Shown here in pieces: positions 7,816 through 16,049 of a stretch of 64,000 bases of DNA. How positions within the stretch are numbered: position 1 is the first letter of the stretch; every line of letters starts with the position of its first letter. The position numbers were made by a program, and so were the translations under genes. The stretch comes from Methylorubrum sp. B1-46. Lineage in GTDB: Bacteria; Pseudomonadota; Alphaproteobacteria; Rhizobiales; Beijerinckiaceae. Below the pieces are notes generated by a model, which did no database searches, had not been told where the DNA came from, and was given only the letters and a program-made list of their open reading frames with translations. The stretch lies in the NCBI RefSeq assembly GCF_021117295.1, contig NZ_CP088247.1:2061001-2125000 (forward strand), in the 5' to 3' direction.

Positions 7816-8823
7816 ATGGTCGCTCGCGTGAGGGCGGGGTTGGGTTGCGCGGTGCTCGCAGGGAGTTGGTTCGGTCTCGCGGGGGCATGGCTCGGCACGA
7901 TCGGAACTGCGCAGGCCTTCACTGCCTACGTCACCAACGAGAAGGCCAACACCGTCTCGGTGATCGACACCGCGACCATGGCGGTGACCGCGACGTGGAA
8001 GGTCGGGCGGCGTCCCCGCGGCGTGACGCTCTCCAAGGACGACAAGGAACTGTTCGTCTGCGCCAGCGACGACGACCGCATCGACGTGCTCGATACGGCG
8101 ACCGGCAAGGTGGTCCGCTCGCTGCGCTCAGGGCCCGATCCGGAGCAGTTCATCCTCGATCAGAGCGGCAACCCTCTCTACGTCGCCAACGAGGACGACA
8201 GCCAGGTCACCATCCTCGACATCGAGAAGAACAAGGTGCTGGCCGAGATTCCGGTCGGCGTGGAGCCGGAGGGCATGGGCTTGTCGCCGGACGGCAAGAT
8301 TCTCGTGAACACCTCCGAGACCACCAACATGGCCCACTTCATCGACACCAAGACCTTCGAGGTGATCGACAACGTGCTGGTCGATGCCCGGCCCCGCTTC
8401 GCCGAGTTCTCCTCGGACGGGAAGCTCCTCTGGGTCTCGGCGGAAGTCGGCGGCACGGTCTCGGTGATCGACGTGGCCACCCGCAAGGTCATCAAGAAGA
8501 TCACCTTCAAGATCCCGAGCGTCACCGACGAGCAGATCCAGCCGGTCGGCGTGCGCCTGACCAAGGACGGGACCAAGGCCTTCGTCGCGCTGGGGCCGGC
8601 CAACCGCGTCGCCGTGGTCGATGCCAAGACCTACGAGGTGCAGAAATACCTGCCGGTCGGCCAGCGCGTCTGGCAGCTCGCCTTCACGCCCGACGAGAAA
8701 CAGCTCTACACCACCAATGGCACCTCCAATGACGTCTCGGTGATCGACGTGGACGGGCTGAAGGTGGTCAAGAGCATCCCGGTCGGGCTGCTGCCCTGGG
8801 GCGTGGCGATTTCGAAGAAGTAG
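7816..8823 (+). CDS. lutB: LutB: periplasmic YVTN beta-propeller protein
   Basis: A 335-residue exported protein; GGGAGGA-type ribosome site stands eight bases before the ATG at 7816, and the signal peptide VRAGLGCAVLAGSWFGLAGA ends near AQAFTAYV. Seven blades follow, with VSVIDTATMAVTATWKVG, VANEDDSQVTILDIEKNKV, VSAEVGGTVSVIDVATRKV and VSVIDVDGLKVVKSIPVG, matching the propeller of PQQ-linked ABC clusters (TIGR03866). The lut assignment rests on position: second gene before lutE/lutF and lanM. How it contributes to lanthanide uptake is not known; a protein- or metal-binding platform in the periplasm is inference. The 177-base gap from lutA is the longest within the run. Confidence 0.85.
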   Translation: MVARVRAGLGCAVLAGSWFGLAGAWLGTIGTAQAFTAYVTNEKANTVSVIDTATMAVTATWKVGRRPRGVTLSKDDKELFVCASDDDRIDVLDTATGKVVRSLRSGPDPEQFILDQSGNPLYVANEDDSQVTILDIEKNKVLAEIPVGVEPEGMGLSPDGKILVNTSETTNMAHFIDTKTFEVIDNVLVDARPRFAEFSSDGKLLWVSAEVGGTVSVIDVATRKVIKKITFKIPSVTDEQIQPVGVRLTKDGTKAFVALGPANRVAVVDAKTYEVQKYLPVGQRVWQLAFTPDEKQLYTTNGTSNDVSVIDVDGLKVVKSIPVGLLPWGVAISKK

Positions 8824-8910
8824 CGTTTGAATTGCCGGCTCATGCATCGTCCCGAGGGGCGGTTGCCGGCTCTCGGGGCGATGCAAGAACAAGAAACCGG
8901 AGGAAGCGAG

Positions 8911-9345
8911 ATGAAATGGACGACGCGCCTCGGCCTCGCCGCCGCGGCCCTGATGCTTGCGGGCGCTCCGGCGGGCGCCCTCGACCTCACCAAGAAGCGC
9001 CAGAACCTGCCCGACCTCGTCCTCGGCAACGAGGAGGGCAACGACTTCGTGGTCGAGAATCGGGATATCGAGATGGAGGCCGGCAAGGCCTACCGCCTGC
9101 GCATCGTCGCCAAGGGGCGGCAGGAATACAAGTTCTACGCGCCCGAGTTCTTCCGCTACATCTGGCTCAACCAGATCGTGATCGAGCACAAGGAGATCCA
9201 CGGCGGCGGCCCGCCCGACCACCTCGAATTCGACGATCCCGGCGAGATCGCCATCGAGTTCGTCGCCATCAAGCCGGGGGCGTACAAGTGGTACGCGCAG
9301 GGGCTTGAGGAGAAGGGCATGGCCGGCACGATTATGGTGAAGTGA
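8911..9345 (+). CDS. lutC: LutC: exported cupredoxin-like beta-sandwich protein
   Basis: A 144-residue protein; GGAGGAA lies eight bases before the ATG at 8911 and the signal peptide (RLGLAAAALMLAGAPAGA) ends near LDLTKK. The mature part, FVVENRDIEMEAGKAYRLR, FYAPEFFRYIWLNQIVIEHKE, PGAYKWYAQGLEEKGMAGTI, has the strand pattern and closing G-M-x-G of cupredoxins. However the mature chain has no cysteine, so a type 1 copper centre is not possible; it carries many Glu/Asp and two His, so another metal is conceivable. The gene symbol follows its third place in the cluster, recalled from AM1. Confidence 0.72.
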   Translation: MKWTTRLGLAAAALMLAGAPAGALDLTKKRQNLPDLVLGNEEGNDFVVENRDIEMEAGKAYRLRIVAKGRQEYKFYAPEFFRYIWLNQIVIEHKEIHGGGPPDHLEFDDPGEIAIEFVAIKPGAYKWYAQGLEEKGMAGTIMVK

Positions 9346-9358
9346 GATGGGACTCCTC

Positions 9359-9601
9359 ATGAAGCGCTTCGGCACCTCGCTCATCCTGCTGCTCCTCGCC
9401 ACCCCGGCGCTTGCCGACGACAAAACCGCCTGTGCCGAAGGCATCGTCGCGGTGAAGGCGCAGGCGGCAAAGCTCGCGCCCGACGCCGTCCCGCAAAAGC
9501 TCAAGCGCGCCCTGAAGATCGCCGAGCGCGAGCAGGGGGAGGGCGAGTTCGACGAGTGCCTGGAAGCGCTCGACGACGCCCGGCGAGCCTTGCCGAAATG
9601 A
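9359..9601 (+). CDS. lutD: LutD: small exported two-cysteine helical protein (probable LanD)
   Basis: An 80-residue precursor whose signal peptide MKRFGTSLILLLLATPALA leaves about 60 mature residues, DDKTACAEGIVAVKA to the end, predicted as two helices held by cysteines in TACAEG and FDECLEAL, with an acidic stretch EREQGEGEFDECLEALDD. By its place (fourth gene of the lut run) and size I believe it corresponds to the periplasmic lanthanide-binding protein LanD (landiscernin) described in M. extorquens; this is recall, not a search. An upstream ATG at 9347 is in frame, one base after the lutC stop. The stop overlaps the lutE start by ATGA. Confidence 0.7.
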   Translation: MKRFGTSLILLLLATPALADDKTACAEGIVAVKAQAAKLAPDAVPQKLKRALKIAEREQGEGEFDECLEALDDARRALPK

Positions 9602-10347
9602 GCGCTGCTCTCGAGGTTGCCGGCGTCAACCACCGCTTCGGCCAGCGTGCCGCGCTCTCCGATGTCTCGATCAAGGTCGAGCGCGGGCGCTTCATGGCGC
9701 TGCTCGGGCCCAACGGCGCGGGCAAGACCACGCTGTTCTCGGTGATCACCCGGCTCTACAACAATCAGGAGGGCCGGGTCTCGATCCTCGGCCATCCCCT
9801 CGACCGCGAGCCGTCGCGGGCGCTGGCCGGCCTCGGCGTGGTATTCCAGGCCCGGACGCTGGATACCGACCTCACCGTCGCGCAGAACCTGCACTACCAT
9901 GCCAGCCTGCACGGCATCGGCCGGGCGGCGGCGCGGACCCGCATCGCAACCCTGCTCACCCGCGTCGGGCTGGCCGAGCGGCGCGACGACAAGATCCGCA
10001 CCCTCTCCGGCGGCCAGTCGCGGCGCATCGAGATCGCCCGCTCGCTGATCCACGCGCCGCGTCTGCTGCTCCTCGATGAGCCCACCGTGGGGCTCGACCT
10101 CGAATCCCGCGCCGACATCGTCGCCATCGTCCGCGCCCTGGTGCGCGACGAGGGCCTGTCGGTGCTGTGGGCGACCCACATCTTCGAGGAGATTTCTTCC
10201 GAAGATGACGCGGTCGTCCTTCACAAGGGCCGCATCGTCGCCCGTGGCCGGGCCGGTGAGATCGGCGCCCCCGGCGAGACGCTGGAGGCTGCCTTCCGCC
10301 GCCTCGTCGCCGAACCCGACCAGAGAGCCGTGAAATCCGCCGCATGA
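9598..10347 (+). CDS. lutE: LutE: ABC transporter ATPase
   Basis: A 249-residue nucleotide-binding subunit with Walker [11 protein letters not shown]-loop VVFQARTL, signature LSGGQSRR, Walker [13 protein letters not shown] and switch histidine in WATH. It resembles the ATPase of PQQ-linked alcohol systems (TIGR03864) and, in AM1, the lanthanide cluster ATPase LutE. The ATG at 9598 overlaps the lutD stop and the domain begins at once (LEVAGVNHRFG), which excludes the longer in-frame start at 9556. Works on the inner face of the cytoplasmic membrane with LutF. The closing stop overlaps lutF by four bases. Confidence 0.9.
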   Translation: MSAALEVAGVNHRFGQRAALSDVSIKVERGRFMALLGPNGAGKTTLFSVITRLYNNQEGRVSILGHPLDREPSRALAGLGVVFQARTLDTDLTVAQNLHYHASLHGIGRAAARTRIATLLTRVGLAERRDDKIRTLSGGQSRRIEIARSLIHAPRLLLLDEPTVGLDLESRADIVAIVRALVRDEGLSVLWATHIFEEISSEDDAVVLHKGRIVARGRAGEIGAPGETLEAAFRRLVAEPDQRAVKSAA

Positions 10348-11237
10348 GTTCCCCCCCGAACCCTGCCGTCGCGGCGCGTGCCGAGGCCGGCGCACCGCCC
10401 GTCCCCCATGCCGGCCGGCTCGATGCGGTCGGCTATCTCATCGCGCTCGGCGGCATCGTGCGCCGTGAATTGCTGCGCTTCTTTCACCAGAAGGAGCGCT
10501 TCTTCTCGGCAATGGTGCGCCCGCTGGTCTGGCTGTTCATCTTCGCCGCCGGTTTCCGTAATACGCTCGGCACCTCGATCGTGCCGCCTTACGAGACCTA
10601 CGTGCTCTACGAGGCCTACGTGGTGCCGGGGCTGGCCGTCATGATCCAGCTCTTCAACGGCATGCAATCCTCGCTCTCGATGGTCTACGACCGCGAGGTC
10701 GGCTCGATGAAGGTGCTGCTCACCTCGCCCTATCCGCGCTGGACGTTGCTGCTCGCCAAGCTGATCGCCGGAACCAGCGTTTCGATCGTCCAAGCCTACG
10801 CCTTCCTCGCCATCGCGTGGTTCTGGGAGACCGGCATCCCGCCGGTCGGCTACCTCGCCGCCCTGCCGGCCTTCCTGGCCTCGGGGCTGATGCTCGGGGC
10901 GATCGGCCTGTTCCTGTCCTCGCTGGTGCGGCAGCTCGAGAACTTCGCGAGCGTCATGAATTTCGTGATCTTCCCGATGTTCTTTGCCTCTTCTGCCCTA
11001 TATCCGCTCTGGCAGGTCCGGGCATCGAGCGAATGGCTCTACCTGATCTGCCAGGCCAACCCGTTCACCCACGCGGTCGAGCTGGTGCGGTTCGCCCTCT
11101 ACGGGCGTTTCGAGCCGGTCGCCTGCGCCGTCGTGGTCGGCACCGGCCTCCTGTTCTTCACCCTCGCCGCGATCGCCTACGATCCGGGCCGCGGCATCAT
11201 GGCCCGGCGCGGCGGACCGGCCGGCGAAGCCGCCTGA
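10344..11237 (+). CDS. lutF: LutF: ABC transporter permease (ABC-2 type)
   Basis: A 297-residue ABC-2-type membrane protein with six hydrophobic segments, beginning at MVRPLVWLFIFAAGF, then YVVPGLAVMIQLFNGM, LIAGTSVSIVQAYAFLAIAW, LPAFLASGLMLGAIGLFLSS, FVIFPMFFASSALYPL and CAVVVGTGLLFFTLAAI; the conserved NPFTHAVELVRFALYG motif precedes the last one. It resembles PedC-type permeases (TIGR03861). ABC-2 permeases are mostly exporters, whereas the presence of a binding protein (LutA) suggests import; in AM1 the cluster is genetically required for lanthanide uptake to the cytoplasm. Start overlaps lutE (ATGA). Confidence 0.88.
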   Translation: MSSPPNPAVAARAEAGAPPVPHAGRLDAVGYLIALGGIVRRELLRFFHQKERFFSAMVRPLVWLFIFAAGFRNTLGTSIVPPYETYVLYEAYVVPGLAVMIQLFNGMQSSLSMVYDREVGSMKVLLTSPYPRWTLLLAKLIAGTSVSIVQAYAFLAIAWFWETGIPPVGYLAALPAFLASGLMLGAIGLFLSSLVRQLENFASVMNFVIFPMFFASSALYPLWQVRASSEWLYLICQANPFTHAVELVRFALYGRFEPVACAVVVGTGLLFFTLAAIAYDPGRGIMARRGGPAGEAA

Positions 11238-11247
11238 GAGACCCACC

Positions 11248-11892
11248 ATGACTCTTCGCTGTGTGACCTTCGGCTCCGTTCGTGCCCCGCTCTGCCTCGC
11301 TCTTCTTCTCGCGGCGGGGCCGGTGCTGGCGCAGCCCAAGGCCGATCCGGATTGGCCTTGCGCCCAGCGCAAGGTGACGACGCTCGGCTACGGCTCGTTC
11401 TGGACCGGGCCCGACCTCGCCGAAGCGGGGGAATGGGGCAACGACCGCGAGGCCGCTCAGCTCGCCCGCAAGCTCGCCTCCCGCCGCACGGAGTTGCGCG
11501 AGGCCGACATCCTGCTCGACGAGTTCACCGAAAAACTCGACCCGGCCGAGAAGGGCAAGCGTCTCACGCGGGTCTTCGGCGGCGTGTTCGAGATCATCAA
11601 CGGCGAGCGCAGCACGGTGATGAGCGGCATCACCCGCTACGCGCAGGGGCAGCGGCGGCTCGCCGAGCGCATCCGCGACGAGGCGGACAAGGTGAGTGAG
11701 CTCAAGGACAGCCCGGAATCGGACCCGACGAAGGTCGCCTCCAAGGAAGTCGCGGACCTGGAAACCCAGTTCAATTGGGACCGGCGCATCTTCGACGAGC
11801 GCAATCAGTCGGTCTCCTACGTCTGCGAGGTGCCGACGATCCTGGAGCAGCGCCTGGGCGAGATCGCCCGCCGCATCCAGGCGCGCCTCTGA
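11248..11892 (+). CDS. lutG: LutG: exported helical protein of the lanthanide cluster
   Basis: A 214-residue exported protein; signal peptide LCLALLLAAGPVLAQ, then PDWPCAQRKVTTLGYGSFW, a long helical middle (AQLARKLASRRTELREADIL, FGGVFEIINGERSTVMSGI), and a second cysteine near the C-terminus in YVCEVPTILEQRLGEIARR. Two cysteines may pair in the periplasm. I do not recognise a named domain. It begins 10 bases after lutF and is the last of the close-packed lut genes; the position matches lutG of AM1. Function is unknown beyond this association. Confidence 0.75.
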   Translation: MTLRCVTFGSVRAPLCLALLLAAGPVLAQPKADPDWPCAQRKVTTLGYGSFWTGPDLAEAGEWGNDREAAQLARKLASRRTELREADILLDEFTEKLDPAEKGKRLTRVFGGVFEIINGERSTVMSGITRYAQGQRRLAERIRDEADKVSELKDSPESDPTKVASKEVADLETQFNWDRRIFDERNQSVSYVCEVPTILEQRLGEIARRIQARL

Positions 11893-12637
11893 CATCTTTT
11901 CCGGTCGATGGCTGACTGTCCGTCATTCCGAGGCCGCGCAGCGGAACCCGGACTCCACCCCTAAAGTGACGTGCGAGCCGGAGGCCAGGCTCGTCGTGGA
12001 TTGCAGGTCGCAATCGCGCCCATCAGCTCCGGATTCGCTGATCAGCGCTCCGGAAGGACGATGACGGGGCTGAACCGAACCCATCGGCCGGACATCGTAC
12101 GAGACGCAATCGCGCCGGAAATCCTGCGCCCGTAGGCGCCCGGCTGTGCGCTCGACGAGCGTATTGGCCGGGGCGAGACGTGCATCCGTGAATGCGAATC
12201 GCCCACGGCTCTCGTGTACTGGAGTTGCTTCCCACAACAACGGACCAACACTTCAGGTCAGGCCTCGCCCGCCAGCCGGAATGATTTGCGCCCACAAGTG
12301 CTCGGCGAACGAGACAGGCGTGCCGACTCATTCCGGATCGAACGGCTTCGGTTCGGCGTACCGGGAATTCGGTCGGACGTCGATCGGATGAGCCGAGGAC
12401 GATCGAAGACGAATTGCCGAATGATCCCGATGTCGTCTTCCTCTTTGTCCGTAAGTCTCTGACGAAGCGTCAGAAATATGTTGCTGTAACAGCACGCGTC
12501 GACGGGAAGCTTGAGCGTCTCATCATAATTAATCCTGAAGAAGCCTGGCGGCGATTGTCGCAGACCCCGTCCTTCAGCAACATCCGGCAACGGCCCCGCT
12601 TCAAGGGGCTGCAAGCACGAACGATAAGGGCTGGGGA
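11893..12637 (+). other. 745-base gap before lutH with possible gene remnant
   Basis: No convincing gene. Near the left end the stretch GTCATTCCGAGGCCGCGCAG resembles a type of intergenic repeat common in Methylobacterium genomes (recall only). At 12414-12641 a 75-codon frame from a TTG (PNDPDVVFLFVRKSLTKRQK ... GKLERLIIINPEEAW) reads somewhat like protein, is open back to about 12285, and ends with ATGA over the lutH start, but it has no ribosome site and the opposite strand is open too. An AT-rich patch around 12520-12535 (CATCATAATTAATCC) could contain a lutH promoter. Base composition is lower in GC than the flanking genes. Confidence 0.4.
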
Positions 12638-15163
12638 ATGACAATGCGAGTGCTGCGAGGCAGCCTCATCGCATCGGTTGCGCTGCTTCCGGGGCAGGTG
12701 TTGGCGCAAGGCGCAGGTGGCGGACAAGCCGTTACGCTGGAAGAGATCAGCGTTGTTTCGAATACGCCGGTGGCGGCTTCGCGCCGGGTCGTGACGACGC
12801 CGACCGCGTCGGGGCTGCGCGAGACCGTCGTGCTCGACGGCATCGATCGCAACAAGCTGCCGCAGAACACGAGCGTGCTGACGGCGAGCGACGTTTCGCG
12901 GGTCGGTTTCCCGAGCACGGTTCGGGCGCTGGACGAGCGCATCGGCTCGATCAGCATCAACAACGCGCAGGGCAATCCTTTCCAGCCGACGATCACCTAT
13001 CGCGGCTTCGAAGCCTCGCCGCTCGGCGGCTCGCCGCAGGGTGTGGCGGTCTACCTGAACGGGGCCCGCTTCAACACCTCGTTCGGTGACACGGTGCAGT
13101 GGGACCTGATCCCCGACATCGCCGTCGACCGGATCGAGCTCGAAGGTTCCAACCCGGCCTTCGGCCTCAACGCGCTGGGTGGCGCGCTCGCGGTGTCGCT
13201 CAAGAACGGCTTCACCTACCAGGGCACCGAGATCAACGCGCTCGGCGGCTCGTTCGGTCGCGGCGCGATCGCGTTCCAGCACGGTCAGCGCATCGACAAT
13301 ATCGGCCTCTACGTCGCCGGCACCAAGCTCGGCGAGGAGGGCTGGCGTCGCCACTCGCCGTCGCGCCTCAACCAGATCTACGCCGACCTCGGCGTGCAGG
13401 GTGAGCGGAGCGAATTCCACTTCAACGTCATCGGCGCCAGCAACAGCCTGACCGGCAACGGCACCGCCCCGGTTGAGCTGCTCAAGGCCGACCGCAGCGA
13501 CGTCTTCACCTATCCCGACCAGACCAAGAACGACTTCCTGCGCTTCCAGCTCTCCGGCACCTACGACGTCACGCCGACGATCAGCGTGCAGGGCAACGCC
13601 TATTACGGCCTGTTCCGTCAGCGCACCGCCAACGGCGACGCGGCCGACGTCGAGAACTGCGAGGCGAATGACGATTTCGTCTGCTCCGAGGGCGCGGACG
13701 ACAACCAGTTCTTCCTGCGCGACCGCACCGGCGCCCCTGTGCGGGCCGACCGGCTGCGCACCTTCAACTTCGGCGCGGTCAACCCGGTCTTCGCCGACCG
13801 CTTCGACGAGGGCGGCCCCTACGCCTTCCTGAACCAGACCCGCACCGACACCGACAATTTCGGTGCCACGGTCCAGACCGTGATCCGCGAGCCGCTGTTC
13901 GGCCTGCCGAACCGCTTCGTGCTCGGCGGCTCGTATGATGGCGGCAGGACCCGCTTCGGGGCCGACAACTCGATCGGCGGCCTCACCCTCGATCGCGGCT
14001 TCTCGCCCCCCGGCATCGTCGTCTCCAGTGACGACGGCATCATCACCCCCGTCTCCGTGCGCACCTCGAACGATTACGGCGGCATCTACTTCACCAACAA
14101 CACCGACCTGACCGAGCGCCTGACCCTGACGCTGCAGGGCCGGTTCAACATGGCCAAGATCGTCCTGCGCGACCAGATCGGCACGGCGCTCAACGGCGAC
14201 CACTACTACCAGCGCTTCAACCCCGGCATCGGCGCGACCTACAAGATCATCCCCGACTACCTCGTCGCCTATGGCGGCTACACCGAGGCCAACCGCGCCC
14301 CGACCCCGGCGGAACTCTCCTGCGCCGACCCGCTGGCGCCCTGCTCGCTCACCAACTTCTTCGTCGGCGACCCGCCGCTGAAGCAGGTCGTGGCGCGCAC
14401 GGTCGAAGCGGGTGTCCGCGGCCGTATCCCGCAGCCCGACGACATCTTCGGCGGCATCCTGTCGTGGAAGGCCGGCTTCTTCTCGACCCGCAACGACGAC
14501 GACATCCTGTTCGTGCCGGCCCCCGACACGATCGGCCGCGCCTATTTCCGCAACGTCGGCTCGACCAAGCGGCAGGGCGTCGAGGCGAGCCTGTTCTACA
14601 ACACGCCGACCTGGAGCGCCTTCGCCGACTACGCCTTCGTCGATGCGACCTTCGAGTCGCCCGTCGAACTCGCGGCCCCCGGCAATCCGTTCAACAGCGC
14701 GGGCGGCGACGAGAGCGGCGTGGTCCTCGTGCGTCCGGGCAACCGCCTGCCCGGCGTCGCGCCGCACCAGCTCAAGGTCGGCGTGCAGTATCAGGTGACG
14801 CCGGAATGGCGGGTCGGCGCGCTCGCCCGCTTCGCGACGGGCAAGTTCCTCGTCGGCGACCCGACCAACCAGAACAAGACCACGGGCGACTACGCGGTGT
14901 TCGGCTTCAACACCAGCTACCGCATCGCGCCGAACATCGAACTCTACGGCTTCGTCGAGAACGCGTTCAACGCCAAGTACGCCACCTTCGGCACCTTCTC
15001 GCCGGTGGACGAGGTTCCGATCGTCCGGGTGCCCAACGCCACCTCGAACCGCAGCCTCGCGCCCGGCGCGCCGGTCGCCGCCTTCGGCGGTCTGCGTATC
15101 CTGTTCGAGCCGCCGCCCCCGGCTCCCATCGTCGAGCCGCTGCCGCTGGTCCGCAAGGGCTGA
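12638..15163 (+). CDS. lutH: LutH: TonB-dependent outer-membrane receptor for lanthanide chelates
   Basis: An 841-residue TonB-dependent receptor: signal peptide LRGSLIASVALLPGQVLAQ, a TonB-box-like VTLEEISVV, plug domain (ITYRGFEASPLGG, VAVYLNGARFNTSFGDTVQW, IELEGSNPAFGLNALGGALA), and a long barrel with many aromatic-ended strands. The C-terminus PLPLVRKG does not end in the usual aromatic residue; LRILFEPPP comes before it, so a proline-rich tail follows the last strand. In AM1 the receptor just before lanM is LutH, required for lanthanide uptake, presumably as a chelate. ATG 12638 or 12644 could be the start. A strong hairpin follows at 15230. Confidence 0.88.
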   Translation: MTMRVLRGSLIASVALLPGQVLAQGAGGGQAVTLEEISVVSNTPVAASRRVVTTPTASGLRETVVLDGIDRNKLPQNTSVLTASDVSRVGFPSTVRALDERIGSISINNAQGNPFQPTITYRGFEASPLGGSPQGVAVYLNGARFNTSFGDTVQWDLIPDIAVDRIELEGSNPAFGLNALGGALAVSLKNGFTYQGTEINALGGSFGRGAIAFQHGQRIDNIGLYVAGTKLGEEGWRRHSPSRLNQIYADLGVQGERSEFHFNVIGASNSLTGNGTAPVELLKADRSDVFTYPDQTKNDFLRFQLSGTYDVTPTISVQGNAYYGLFRQRTANGDAADVENCEANDDFVCSEGADDNQFFLRDRTGAPVRADRLRTFNFGAVNPVFADRFDEGGPYAFLNQTRTDTDNFGATVQTVIREPLFGLPNRFVLGGSYDGGRTRFGADNSIGGLTLDRGFSPPGIVVSSDDGIITPVSVRTSNDYGGIYFTNNTDLTERLTLTLQGRFNMAKIVLRDQIGTALNGDHYYQRFNPGIGATYKIIPDYLVAYGGYTEANRAPTPAELSCADPLAPCSLTNFFVGDPPLKQVVARTVEAGVRGRIPQPDDIFGGILSWKAGFFSTRNDDDILFVPAPDTIGRAYFRNVGSTKRQGVEASLFYNTPTWSAFADYAFVDATFESPVELAAPGNPFNSAGGDESGVVLVRPGNRLPGVAPHQLKVGVQYQVTPEWRVGALARFATGKFLVGDPTNQNKTTGDYAVFGFNTSYRIAPNIELYGFVENAFNAKYATFGTFSPVDEVPIVRVPNATSNRSLAPGAPVAAFGGLRILFEPPPPAPIVEPLPLVRKG

Positions 15164-15229
15164 GGCCGGGCTCGGCACCGATCGCGCCCGGACCGGTTGC
15201 GGTCCGGGACGTCTCGCAAGAGTTGCAAG

Positions 15230-15259
15230 CGGCGCGGTTCTCCTGAACCGCGCCGTTTC
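15230..15259 (+). terminator. Rho-independent terminator after lutH
   Basis: Perfect 11-base stem (CGGCGCGGTTC at 15230-15240 with its complement at 15245-15255), four-base loop TCCT, then TTTCTATATT. It separates lutH from lanM, so lanM should have its own promoter in 15256-15465. Confidence 0.85.
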
Positions 15260-15465
15260 TATATTCAGGTGGTCGGCGAGGCGATTCCAGGCAGGAAAGC
15301 GCGCCGCTTCGGCCTCGCCTATTGCCAAATCATCCCGGGCAAGATACGCAATCTCAGCGAGGCCGACCGGCCGTTTCGCCTCAGGTGAGCGGCTGCCATT
15401 GCCTCTGCGGTTTTGCCGTCCGCCCGGTGTCGAGCCGGGCCTGTTCGATCAGGAGTTTGCCCCCA

Positions 15466-15867
15466 ATGGCGTTCCGCCTCTCCTCTGCCGTTCTCCTCGC
15501 CGCGCTCGTCGCGGTCCCGGCCTACGCTGCCCCGACCACCACGACGAAGGTCGACATCGCCGCCTTCGATCCGGACAAGGACGGCACCATCGATCTCAAG
15601 GAAGCTCTGGCTGCCGGCTCCGCCGCCTTCGACAAGCTCGATCCGGATAAGGACGGCACCCTTGATGCCAAGGAGCTGAAGGGCCGCATCACCGAGGCCG
15701 ATCTCAAGAAGCTCGACCCGGACAACGATGGCACCCTCGACAAGAAGGAATACCTCGCCGCCGTCGAGGCGCAGTTCAAGGCCGCTAACCCCGACAATGA
15801 CGGCACCATCGACGCCAAGGAACTGGCGAGCCCGGCCGGTTCGGCTCTGGTCAACCTGATCCGCTAA
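15466..15867 (+). CDS. lanM: Lanmodulin, periplasmic lanthanide-binding EF-hand protein
   Basis: A 133-residue precursor: signal peptide (residues 1-21, ending VPAYA), then four EF-hand loops at 35-46, 59-70, 84-95 and 108-119, each with proline at loop position 2 (DPDKDGTIDLKE, DPDKDGTLDAKE, DPDNDGTLDKKE, NPDNDGTIDAKE). Proline-2 and the extra Asp are the hallmark of lanmodulin, which binds lanthanides with picomolar affinity and high preference over calcium. The fourth loop starts with Asn rather than Asp, as in the known protein, where it is the weak site. From memory the AM1 protein has V-S at 75-76 and R at 118, where this one has I-T and K. ATG 15466 has AGGAG ten bases upstream. Hairpins on both sides make it monocistronic. 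Confidence 0.97.
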   Translation: MAFRLSSAVLLAALVAVPAYAAPTTTTKVDIAAFDPDKDGTIDLKEALAAGSAAFDKLDPDKDGTLDAKELKGRITEADLKKLDPDNDGTLDKKEYLAAVEAQFKAANPDNDGTIDAKELASPAGSALVNLIR

Positions 15868-15892
15868 GTTTCCCGGCATTCGGGACGAAGGA

Positions 15893-15922
15893 GGGTGCGG
15901 ATCGCGATCCGCACCCTTTTTT
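15893..15922 (+). terminator. Rho-independent terminator after lanM
   Basis: A perfect 24-base palindrome at 15893-15916 (two 12-base arms starting GGGTGCGGATCG) is followed directly by six T. It begins 25 bases after the lanM stop. Confidence 0.9.
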
Positions 15923-16049
15923 GTGTTCGGCGGTCTCCTGGGCGAAGCGTCGCAGACTGGAACCGGTGGAGGGTCTCAAAAGCTTTCTCGGCCGAAGCGG
16001 CGGTCACAGAACCGGCCCGCGAAAGGTCACTCGGAGGAGCCCGAACCCC

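Noticed and set aside
8911..9345. LutC as a copper-binding cupredoxin
   Set aside because: The mature chain has no cysteine and lacks the His-Cys-His-Met set needed for a type 1 copper site.
12470..15328. A 952-codon minus-strand open frame over lutH
   Set aside because: Translation is repetitive Arg/Ala/Gly/Val without domains; lutH on the plus strand reads as a full TonB receptor.
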